Assembly: GCF_030547005.1 (NCBI RefSeq)
Contig: NZ_JAUOPN010000013.1
Location: 62,001 to 126,000, forward strand
From: Maribacter sp. 1_MG-2023
GTDB lineage: Bacteria > Bacteroidota > Bacteroidia > Flavobacteriales > Flavobacteriaceae
DNA length: 64,000 nucleotides
Direction: 5' to 3'
Position 1 is the stretch's first letter. Each line of letters starts with the position of its first letter. Of this stretch, positions 54,494 to 61,944 are shown piece by piece. Under the pieces are notes generated by a model, which saw nothing but the letters and a program-made list of their open reading frames with translations, was not told the DNA's origin and did not search any database. The position numbers and the translations under genes are program-made.

Positions 54494-57400
54494 TTAAAAA
54501 TCAACGTTAAGACCAACTGTAACCGTTCTAAATATTGGTGTACCTGCTCTTTGAGAACCATAAGCTCTTGGATCACTACCATCTATATGCTCTGGATTGA
54601 AACCATGATAATCATCTGCAGTGATATATAGTAAATTCTGTGCAGTTGCATAAACTCTTAAGCCACTTACTCCTATACGTTCTGCTACATCTTTTGAAAA
54701 ATTATAACCAAGATTAACGTTACGTAAAGAGAAATAATCCGCACTTGCAATAACATCACTTGTCAATACTTTTTCTTGAATGAACGAAACATCAGATACT
54801 AGACCATTAGCTACCGCTTCTAACTCACCACCACTTCTTGTTCTATTACCAAACCAGTTGTAGAAATATTGATCTCCAATATTATTAACCTGAGCTCCTA
54901 AGCTACCTTGAACCATAAAAGAAAAATCAACATTTCCGAATTTAAATTCGTTAGTGAAACTGTAAACCAAATCTGGATAAGGACTACCCAAAATAGTTTT
55001 ATCTTCCTCTGTAATTAATCCATCCCCATTTAAATCCTTAACAATCGTATCATCAGACTGACCATTAATTCTATTCCAAGGACTGTCAACATATGTTGTT
55101 CTAAAAGAAGTCTCATCAAAAGCCTCTTCATCAACTACGTAACCCCAGAAAGATGAAATAGGCTCTCCAATTCTGTTGATCCATTGAGAGTTTCTACCGT
55201 AAGAATCTTCTATTAAGGCGTTGTTAGAATCTCCAAAGCTTAATAATTCATTTTTATTTGTAGATGCTATTAAAGTTGAATTCCAAGAGAAATTTTCGTT
55301 AGAAACATTTCTAGTTCTTAACTCAAGTTCAACACCTTTGTTTTGAACTTCACCTAAATTAACAATACCACTATTAAACCCTGATATATAAGAAACCGGG
55401 TTGTTCAATAACAACTCATCACTTGTTCTTTCGTAGTAATCAATAGAACCAGAGATTCTATTATTAAAGAAGCCATAATCCAAACCAACAGTCAATTCCT
55501 TTGAAGCTTCCCATTGTAATAATGTGTTAGCAATATTTAGTGGAGATACACCGGCTGCAATACTGCCATCATCTATAGAATTTGAATTCTGCAATAACGC
55601 TAAGTAAGGCCAAGCATTTACAATAGCATCACCTACATTAAAGTTTTCAGCCCCTGTAAGACCATAACTAGCTCTAAACTTCATGGTATTTACAACATCG
55701 CTATTCAATAAGAAATTTTCTTTAGCAACGTTCCAACCTAAAGATACCGCAGGGAAGTTACCCCATTTAGAATCTATACCAAATACAGAACTACCATCTC
55801 GTCTAAAAGAAGCATTCACTAAATACTTTCCTTTATATGCGTAGTTAACTCTTGCAAAGTATCCTAACTTTTTAAGCTCTGTATTGGTTTCTGTAGGAAG
55901 ATCAACTAAAGTAGCTCCTTGAAAGTTTTTAAGTAAATCATTAGAAAAACCACTACCAGTAGTAATACTCTCTTCAGATTTTCTTTTCTGTATAGTAGCC
56001 CCTAATAACAAGTTTAAATCGTGATCATCACCAAATGTCTTTGTATAGTTCAAAGTATTATCAGAAATAACCCTTGTTCTAAATCTATTAGCTAAATAAT
56101 ATGAAGCTCTTGAATTACCACTTGCGTGATGTTTTGTACCATCATATCTAGTTCTCTTTCTTTGCTCAAGAGTAACACCTAATTGCGTTTTAGCCGTAAG
56201 ACCATCTAATAGCTCATAACTTAAGTATGTAGATCCAAATAATTTAGTATTATATTCAAAATGCTCTCTTTCCACATATTGAGCATATGGGTTAGAATCC
56301 CCAGAAGTACGAGGTCTACTATCACTACCATCACCATTAATATCCAATTCTACTAAATGGTTTTCGTAAAAGTAATCACCAACTCCAACATCTGGATAAA
56401 CATCTCTATTTATAAACTGAAGTGATTCTTCTGTATGATAAATAGGTAACCATGGAGATTGACGTGTAGGATTATGAATAGAAGTTGGCAATCTTCTTTG
56501 TTTTGTATAAGAAGGAGTAGCTCTAATACCAAATCTTGCTCTTTCACCAATTTTTGAATCCACTTTCATATTAGCAGAGAACAATTTATAGTCATCTGTA
56601 ATAACAACACCTTCATCATGAAGATACCTTAAAGATGTACTAAACTTAGTATCTTCCGAACCACCTCTAGCAGATAAAGAATGACTAGTTATAGCACCTC
56701 CGTCAAAGAAAACATCTTGCCAATCTCTATCAACACCTGTAGCCTGCACTAACAATTGCGCATACTGAGTTTCATTTGAAAGAGTACCTGTTGCAGCTTG
56801 TTCTATTTTAGCCCATTCAGATACACTTTTTCTGTAATCATCACTACCATGGGCACTTTTAATACCTGTGTAAGTCTGATAGCTGAATTTAGTTTTACCG
56901 GCCTTACCGCTTTTGGTAGTAATTAAAATTACACCGTTAGAACCTTCACTACCATAAATTGCAGCAGAGGCAGCATCTTTTAATACCTCAAAAGATTCTA
57001 CATCATTCATATCAAGGTTACCAAGAAACTCTGAACTTACTACAACCCCATCAATTACCAATGCAGGACCAGAATCAGCAGTTACCGAACCAATACCTCT
57101 AATAGTAATGGTCGGTGCTCCACCAGCTTCAGCGTTTGTTGCCTGAATGTTCACCCCAGATACCTGACCTATTAAAGCGTCATCAACCCTTGATACCGCA
57201 ATTTGATCCAAAGTTTCATTCGTCACCTTAGAAATAGAACCTGTAATTGTAGATTTCTTCTGGGTACCATACCCTACTACTACTACTTCATCAAGCTGAC
57301 TTGCATCTTCTTTCAAAGTAACACCTACAGTTTTTTGAGCTACAATAGCTATTGTTTCTGTTGTATAACCTATATAAGAGAAACGTAACATATCACCACT

Positions 57401-57598
57401 GGTTACCTGAATGGTGAAATTTCCGTCAAAATCACTTTGAGTACCTCTTGTTGTATTTGCAACAACAATATTTGCGCCAGGTATTGGCACATTGTTTGCA
57501 TCTGTTACCGTACCTGATAGATCATAGGTATCTTGTGCAAATAATTGAATGTTGACCAGCAACATTACAACCATAAAAATTTTTAGTTTAAAATTCAT
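54494..57598 (-). CDS. susC: SusC/RagA family TonB-linked outer membrane transporter
   Basis: The 1034-residue outer membrane transporter imports oligosaccharides with TonB energy. A signal peptide (MNFKLKIFMVVMLLVNIQLF) is followed by the carboxypeptidase-regulatory-like domain (about residues 24-105, 'GTVTDANNVPIPGANIVV') and the SusC plug ('DEVVVVGYGTQKKSTITGS', 'RGIGSVTADSGPALVIDG', about 105-235). The 22-strand barrel ends '...TPIFRTVTVGLNVDF' with the C-terminal phenylalanine. It is the first gene of the alginate operon, with a leader of about 340 nt if the -7 box at 57951 is used. Substrate (alginate oligosaccharides) is inferred from the two PL7 lyases downstream. Confidence 0.95.
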   Translation of the reverse strand: MNFKLKIFMVVMLLVNIQLFAQDTYDLSGTVTDANNVPIPGANIVVANTTRGTQSDFDGNFTIQVTSGDMLRFSYIGYTTETIAIVAQKTVGVTLKEDASQLDEVVVVGYGTQKKSTITGSISKVTNETLDQIAVSRVDDALIGQVSGVNIQATNAEAGGAPTITIRGIGSVTADSGPALVIDGVVVSSEFLGNLDMNDVESFEVLKDAASAAIYGSEGSNGVILITTKSGKAGKTKFSYQTYTGIKSAHGSDDYRKSVSEWAKIEQAATGTLSNETQYAQLLVQATGVDRDWQDVFFDGGAITSHSLSARGGSEDTKFSTSLRYLHDEGVVITDDYKLFSANMKVDSKIGERARFGIRATPSYTKQRRLPTSIHNPTRQSPWLPIYHTEESLQFINRDVYPDVGVGDYFYENHLVELDINGDGSDSRPRTSGDSNPYAQYVEREHFEYNTKLFGSTYLSYELLDGLTAKTQLGVTLEQRKRTRYDGTKHHASGNSRASYYLANRFRTRVISDNTLNYTKTFGDDHDLNLLLGATIQKRKSEESITTGSGFSNDLLKNFQGATLVDLPTETNTELKKLGYFARVNYAYKGKYLVNASFRRDGSSVFGIDSKWGNFPAVSLGWNVAKENFLLNSDVVNTMKFRASYGLTGAENFNVGDAIVNAWPYLALLQNSNSIDDGSIAAGVSPLNIANTLLQWEASKELTVGLDYGFFNNRISGSIDYYERTSDELLLNNPVSYISGFNSGIVNLGEVQNKGVELELRTRNVSNENFSWNSTLIASTNKNELLSFGDSNNALIEDSYGRNSQWINRIGEPISSFWGYVVDEEAFDETSFRTTYVDSPWNRINGQSDDTIVKDLNGDGLITEEDKTILGSPYPDLVYSFTNEFKFGNVDFSFMVQGSLGAQVNNIGDQYFYNWFGNRTRSGGELEAVANGLVSDVSFIQEKVLTSDVIASADYFSLRNVNLGYNFSKDVAERIGVSGLRVYATAQNLLYITADDYHGFNPEHIDGSDPRAYGSQRAGTPIFRTVTVGLNVDF

Positions 57599-57782
57599 CT
57601 GTGTTAAATTAAGTTAGTTCTATTGAATTGGCTTTAGCCATCTTTTTGATCTACTTAAAATGCGATTACATATTTCGCATCATGATCTTCAATTTGCCAA
57701 TACTCAAGCTTCCATATTAAATCAATGAAAATTCCTATTTTTACAGGAAATGTGTATTTAGCAATATTTACATGTTTCTTCT

Positions 57783-57847
57783 TTACTTCCCTTCAAAACG
57801 AAGTAATTTTTAATCTAAAAGGATGGGCGAGCACCCGTCCTTTTTTT
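57783..57847 (+). terminator. Double hairpin with plus-strand U-tracts in the susC leader
   Basis: The first hairpin TTACTTC/GAAGTAA (57783-57806) is followed by TTTTT. The second hairpin AAAAGGATGGG/CCCGTCCTTTT (57817-57844) is followed by TTTTTTT. The U-tracts suit termination of plus-strand transcription, although no plus-strand gene is seen upstream. On the minus strand these are structures inside the susC 5' leader. Confidence 0.65.
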
Positions 57848-57913
57848 ATGCAATTCTCTTAGCGTTTCATTTCTTTTATTTTAGTTATTACTTGTTTCAT
57901 AATTATATTTTTT

Positions 57914-57955
57914 AACTGGTTTACCAAATTGGTTCGTCAAACTGGTTTACCAAAT
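57914..57955. promoter_or_regulatory. Two identical operator-like boxes upstream of susC
   Basis: AACTGGTTTACCAAAT occurs at 57914-57929 and again at 57940-57955, a 26-bp period. Each contains the inverted repeat TGGT-TT-ACCA, which resembles FadR-type GntR operators (TGGTNNNACCA). The second overlaps the -7 box. Confidence 0.7.
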
Positions 57956-57958
57956 ATA
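57951..57958 (-). promoter_or_regulatory. Candidate -7 element of the susC operon
   Basis: The minus strand reads TATATTTG, an exact TANNTTTG match, overlapped by the second operator box. It implies a 5' leader of about 340 nt. No clear -33 TTG is visible. Confidence 0.5.
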
Positions 57959-58193
57959 TGTTATTATATTGTTAAAAAAAATTACTTTAATGATTTAAAG
58001 GCTATTTTATTGTGATTTTATGTAAATAAACCTACTTATATTGCGCAATTGATAATAAATAGAACTTCATATCATAATTACACAAATCACGATCAAACAC
58101 CCTATTTCATTACGATTCCACGGGCTGAAATGCATCTAACAGCCAATAGCATTGTTAGATAATTGAGAAATAAGATAAAAGAATAGTATATTT

Positions 58194-58209
58194 TGTGATT
58201 GTTATCACT
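58194..58209. promoter_or_regulatory. CRP/FNR-like palindrome
   Basis: TGTGATTGTTATCACT fits TGTGA-N6-TCACA in nine of ten conserved positions. It lies about 240 bp upstream of the susC -7 box, so its target is uncertain. Confidence 0.35.
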
Positions 58210-58490
58210 TTTGTCTCTTAAAAGCAACATGCTGCTTCTTAAATGCCTCTACACAAGAATAAAGGTCTTTTAAACTATTAAGTGCAAAACGCTCTATAGT
58301 TATCCTTTTACAAATACTGATATTAAATTAACCTAGTCAATTTATAATATGAATTAAAAGATGAATGATGTATCTATAATTTTAAAATTTATCATAGAAA
58401 AAGAGGGTACAAGAAAAATAAAATCTGGACTGGTAAAAATGTAATTAAATACTGAAGAAATTCTGTACTAGGAAAGGTCTAAAAACAAAA

Positions 58491-58518
58491 AAAGGCTTTC
58501 ATTTTCATGAAAGCCTTT
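58491..58518 (-). terminator. Terminator downstream of tRNA-Val(UAC)
   Basis: AAAGGCTTTCAT and ATGAAAGCCTTT form a perfect 12-bp stem with loop TTTC; an A-run on the left provides the minus-strand U-tract. It lies 8 bp after the tRNA 3' end. Confidence 0.9.
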
Positions 58519-58525
58519 TAACCTG

Positions 58526-58600
58526 TGGGCCCTACTGGATTCGAACCAGTGACCCCCTGCTTGTAAGGCAGGTGCTCTGAACCAACTGAGCTAAGAGCCC
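58526..58600 (-). tRNA. tRNA-Val (anticodon UAC)
   Basis: The minus strand folds fully: acceptor GGGCTCT/AGGGCCC (one T-G pair), D-stem GCTC/GAGC, anticodon stem CCTGC/GCAGG with loop CTTACAA (anticodon TAC), T-stem ACTGG/CCAGT with loop TTCGAAT, discriminator A. CCA is not encoded. It lies 59 bp downstream of folC on the same strand and may be co-transcribed with that operon. Confidence 0.96.
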
Positions 58601-58659
58601 CAATGGGGGTGCAAATATATAATACTTTTACATTTCACAAAAGAAAAATCAATAAAAAT

Positions 58660-59871
58660 TTAAAGAACTTCAGCTACTACAAAATTACTACCGCCAACAT
58701 AAATGAAATCATTCTTTTTAGCTCGTTTTTTTGCCGCTTTAAAAGCCTTATTTACAGACTTATAAACTTCACCCTTATAACCTAAATCAGAAAATACACT
58801 TGCTAATTTATTTTCATCAAGTCCCCTAAAATTTTTTGGCTTACAATAATAATATGTACCCTTTTTAGGAAAAAGGGTACATATTTTATTAATATCCTTA
58901 TCCTTTACAAAGCCGATTACAATATGTAATTCGTCATATTTCTGTTTTTTTACTTGTTCCATGACAAGCAAAATACCTTCTTTATTATGTGCTGTATCAC
59001 AAATTATTATAGGGTCTGAACCAATTTGCTGCCACCGCCCCATAAGTTGTGTATTATCTACGACACCTATCAATCCTTGAACTATATTACTTTCAGTTAT
59101 TACGAAACCAGATAAGGTATTTAAAGTTGCAAGTACTCCTTTTATATTTTTCTTCTGATAAGAACCTAACAAACCGATTTCATAATCAGGATAATTAGAA
59201 TCTTCAGCAAAAATTATTTTAGCATTATTATCTTTTGCGACTAAATTAAATACCTGTGCTGTTTCAATATTATACTCACTTATTACCACTGGAACCCCCG
59301 ATTTTATAATACCTGCTTTCTCGCCTGCAATTTTAACGATAGTATCACCGAGCATATCAACATGGTCTAAACCAATATTTGTTATCAGACTAACCTCTGG
59401 CTTAATAATATTCGTAGAATCGAGCTTACCGCCCAAGCCCACTTCAATAATTGCTATATCAACCTTTTCTTGAGCAAAATATGAAAATGCCATACCAACA
59501 GTCATTTCAAAAAATGACAACTTATTTTCAGAAAAATATACTTGATTCTCTTGAATAAATTCAACTATCCAACGCTTAGCTACCTTATTCCCATTAATAC
59601 GAATACGTTCTCTAAAATCTTTTAAATGAGGCGAGGTATACAAACCTACTTTATAGCCAGCTTCTTGAAGAACCGAAGCTAATAGATGACTACTTGACCC
59701 TTTACCGTTGGTGCCAGCTACATGAATACTCTTAAACTGTGTATGAGGGTTGTTTAAATGATGGGCGAATGAAGTAATGCCAGCAAGTTTTGAATTAAAG
59801 GCACTTTTACCTTTATTCTGATACATTGGAAGTTGTGCAAACATCCAATCTAATGTTTCTTTATAGGTCAC
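58660..59871 (-). CDS. folC: Bifunctional folylpolyglutamate synthase/dihydrofolate synthase
   Basis: FolC adds glutamate to dihydropteroate and to folates. It has 403 residues. The ATP-binding 'HVAGTNGKGSSSHLLASVL' is at about residues 49-67. 'YTSPHLKDFRERIRING' follows, then 'VGLGGKLDSTNIIKPEVSLI' and 'NIGLDHVDMLGDTIVKIAGE' (about 145-190), and the C-terminal 'DTAHNKEGI' (about 290). It overlaps the tonB gene by 4 bp at the end of an exbB-exbD-tonB-folC operon, an arrangement common in Flavobacteriia. It complements pabB/pabC, folA and thyA in folate metabolism. Confidence 0.93.
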   Translation of the reverse strand: MTYKETLDWMFAQLPMYQNKGKSAFNSKLAGITSFAHHLNNPHTQFKSIHVAGTNGKGSSSHLLASVLQEAGYKVGLYTSPHLKDFRERIRINGNKVAKRWIVEFIQENQVYFSENKLSFFEMTVGMAFSYFAQEKVDIAIIEVGLGGKLDSTNIIKPEVSLITNIGLDHVDMLGDTIVKIAGEKAGIIKSGVPVVISEYNIETAQVFNLVAKDNNAKIIFAEDSNYPDYEIGLLGSYQKKNIKGVLATLNTLSGFVITESNIVQGLIGVVDNTQLMGRWQQIGSDPIIICDTAHNKEGILLVMEQVKKQKYDELHIVIGFVKDKDINKICTLFPKKGTYYYCKPKNFRGLDENKLASVFSDLGYKGEVYKSVNKAFKAAKKRAKKNDFIYVGGSNFVVAEVL

Positions 59872-60806
59872 TCTCCTAATTTGAAGTTTACTACAACAAA
59901 ACCAACTTGTTGATTTGGGGCATTGCTATCTAAATTCCACTTATGCATGAATGCGGTTTTCTTGGCCGGCTCTAACAAACATGGATTATTATTAGTTGTA
60001 CCTCTTACACCTGGCTCAGCACTTATCACTTTACCATTACGATCTACAATAATCTTTACCACTACCCTACCAGACTCGTTACATTCCTGCTGCACTTGCC
60101 CTTTGTTTACTAATGATCGACCATTTAAGCCATAACCACCAGTTCCAATACCACTACCGGGACTTCCATAATAACTAGTTGCATATGGATCACCGTTTGG
60201 CTGACCTTTATCTCCTGCCTTGTTATCATCACCTTCGCTACCTGATGCTGTGCCGTCAGATTTGTTAAGACCGCCCATCATTGCGTCTAAAGCTTTCTTT
60301 TTAGCTTCTTGCTCTTGGCGCACCTTGTCTTCGGCATCTTTCTTTTGCTTAGCAATTTTTGCTGCTTCAGCCTTTTTCTTATTCTCTGCAGCTTCTGCTT
60401 TTCTTTTTGCATCTGCAGCAGCTTCATCAGCCTTACTTTTAGCTTCTTTTGCCTGATTGATTTTTATAGCCTCTTCATTATCTTGAGTCAATAACTTTTC
60501 TGCAGGCGCCTCTTTCTCGGCCGAAGCTTCTTCGACTTCTTCTACAGGTTCCTCTACAGTTTCTGCAACTTCTTGAATCGTTGTTTCAACGGGAGGAGTA
60601 TCTAAAGGCTCAGATTGTATCTTTTCTTTTGGCTGCACTTTACCACTACCAAATTCCATAGTACCAAAATTCACAGAGATGCCGTTCTCTTCGGGCGGAT
60701 CCATATAATTTAGACCGATATAAAACAGAATCAATAGCAGCGCACTTAACAACAATGTGGTAAGTGTCAATGATTTCTTTTTATGTTTCGTATCTAAAAA
60801 TGCCAT
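59868..60806 (-). CDS. tonB: Energy transducer TonB
   Basis: The 312-residue protein has a cytoplasmic start (MAFLDTKHKKKSLT), one transmembrane helix at about residues 15-32, and a Glu/Pro-rich segment ('VEEPVEEVEEASAEKEAPAE'). A long Lys/Ala/Glu helix follows (about residues 115-180, coiled-coil-like as in TolA), then a Gly/Ser-rich stretch ('YYGSPGSGIGTGGYGLNG') and a C-terminal TonB-like domain ('CNESGRVVVKIIVDRNGKVI', two cysteines). It transmits the ExbBD-driven force to outer membrane receptors such as SusC. It abuts exbD (1 bp apart) and overlaps folC by 4 bp. Confidence 0.88.
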   Translation of the reverse strand: MAFLDTKHKKKSLTLTTLLLSALLLILFYIGLNYMDPPEENGISVNFGTMEFGSGKVQPKEKIQSEPLDTPPVETTIQEVAETVEEPVEEVEEASAEKEAPAEKLLTQDNEEAIKINQAKEAKSKADEAAADAKRKAEAAENKKKAEAAKIAKQKKDAEDKVRQEQEAKKKALDAMMGGLNKSDGTASGSEGDDNKAGDKGQPNGDPYATSYYGSPGSGIGTGGYGLNGRSLVNKGQVQQECNESGRVVVKIIVDRNGKVISAEPGVRGTTNNNPCLLEPAKKTAFMHKWNLDSNAPNQQVGFVVVNFKLGE

Positions 60807-61193
60807 TTAGTTCGGGCGTACTGCCAAAATAACCTTATAATTATTTCTATTTGCGATGTCCATAACATAGACCGCTTCTTTAATCGCAACACTCTCCTCT
60901 GTTCTAAGTATGATAGTAGGACTATCTTGACCAGCTAAAGCTTTTTTCAATTCTATCTCTATATACTCCCCATTAATACGTTCATCATTGACGAAGTATT
61001 GAAGGTTCTTATCTATACTTACAGATACATTTTGGGTATTTGTAGATTTCCCTTTCGCTTTTGGAAGTAATAAATCTAAAGCGTTAGGCGAATTTGCGGT
61101 TAGCATGAAAAAGACCAATAACAAGAATACGATATCTGTCATTGAAGACATACTAAAGTCTGGACTGACTTTATTTCTTCCTTTTAATTTCAT
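60807..61193 (-). CDS. exbD: ExbD/TolR family biopolymer transport protein
   Basis: The 128-residue inner membrane protein has one transmembrane helix near residues 17-38 containing the proton-path aspartate in 'MSSMTDIVFLLLVFFMLTA'. A periplasmic domain follows ('VSVSIDKNLQYFVNDERING') and ends 'YKVILAVRPN'. It works with ExbB as the stator that energises TonB. exbB ends 9 bp upstream and tonB begins immediately downstream. Confidence 0.93.
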   Translation of the reverse strand: MKLKGRNKVSPDFSMSSMTDIVFLLLVFFMLTANSPNALDLLLPKAKGKSTNTQNVSVSIDKNLQYFVNDERINGEYIEIELKKALAGQDSPTIILRTEESVAIKEAVYVMDIANRNNYKVILAVRPN

Positions 61194-61202
61194 AGTATAA
61201 AA

Positions 61203-61892
61203 TTAAAGAGGTTCGTTTAATAAATCTAAGAATTCTACAGCGTTAGCTTCCATTTTATGAACCACCTTATCAGTTCTGTTCACTAAATGATTATACCCCA
61301 CGTAAGCAATAATACCTACAATAAGACCTGCAACTGTTGTTGTCATTGCTGTATAAATACCAGATGCCAATGAACCCATTTCTGCTTGACCACCACTACT
61401 GGCCATTTCATGAAACGCAAGAATCATACCGATAACTGTACCCAAGAAACCAATCATTGGGGCAGCACCTGCTACTGTTGCTAGAATACTCACATTCTTT
61501 TCAAGCTTATAAACTTCAAGAGTACCAGCGTTTTCTATAGCGGTATTTATATCATCCAACGGCTTTCCTATACGAGAAACACCTTTCTCAGTCAATCTAG
61601 CTACCGGCGAATCTGTCTGAGCACATAAAAGCTTTGCAGCATCTAATTTACCCGTAGTGACATAATCTCGTATTTGATTCATAAAATTCTTATCTATTTT
61701 AGATGCTGCATTTACAGCAAGTAAACGCTCAAAATAGATGTATAGAGCTACGCCCAACATTATGAATAATACCGATATAATAATGACACTACCTGTACCA
61801 CCATTAAATATTAAATCTATAACCGAAAGAGTTTTCTCTTCAGACAATAATTCTTCGCTCGCATCTTGAGCCAAATCCTGGAATAATAACAT
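61203..61892 (-). CDS. exbB: ExbB/MotA/TolQ family proton channel protein
   Basis: The 229-residue protein has three transmembrane helices: about residues 34-55, 135-160 ('ATVAGAAPMIGFLGTVIGMI') and 175-197 ('GIYTAMTTTVAGLIVGIIAY'). The last two segments are the MotA/TolQ/ExbB signature with the conserved threonines. The cytosolic loop (about 60-130) is typical. It is the first gene of the exbB-exbD-tonB-folC operon and forms the pentameric proton channel with ExbD. Confidence 0.93.
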   Translation of the reverse strand: MLLFQDLAQDASEELLSEEKTLSVIDLIFNGGTGSVIIISVLFIMLGVALYIYFERLLAVNAASKIDKNFMNQIRDYVTTGKLDAAKLLCAQTDSPVARLTEKGVSRIGKPLDDINTAIENAGTLEVYKLEKNVSILATVAGAAPMIGFLGTVIGMILAFHEMASSGGQAEMGSLASGIYTAMTTTVAGLIVGIIAYVGYNHLVNRTDKVVHKMEANAVEFLDLLNEPL

Positions 61893-61944
61893 AGTATTCT
61901 TTAAGTATTGAATTTGCCTTTATAACGATGAATTGCGAATTAAA

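Larger units (their letters stand above)
57599..58525. other. Long regulatory region upstream of susC
   Basis: There are 927 bp without a protein gene. From susC outward it contains: a structured leader with two hairpins (57783-57840), a -7 box (57951-57958), two operator boxes (57914-57955), a TCTAACA/TGTTAGA inverted repeat (58135-58161) and a CRP/FNR-like palindrome (58194-58209). The tRNA terminator lies at the far end. Short frames of 10-28 codons exist but none has coding features. Confidence 0.6.

Noticed and set aside
57783-57848. Possible riboswitch in the susC leader
   Set aside because: The hairpins do not match the conserved cores of known riboswitches that I can recognise; the terminator or antisense RNA reading fits better.
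58361-58444. 28-codon open frame (MNDVSIILKF...) in the region upstream of susC
   Set aside because: It has no recognisable motif, no promoter-like context and a base composition like the surrounding spacer; a frame of this size is expected by chance in AT-rich DNA.
46263-58600. Classic integrative element between the tRNA genes
   Set aside because: No integrase, transposase, mobility gene or direct att repeat beyond ordinary tRNA similarity is visible.
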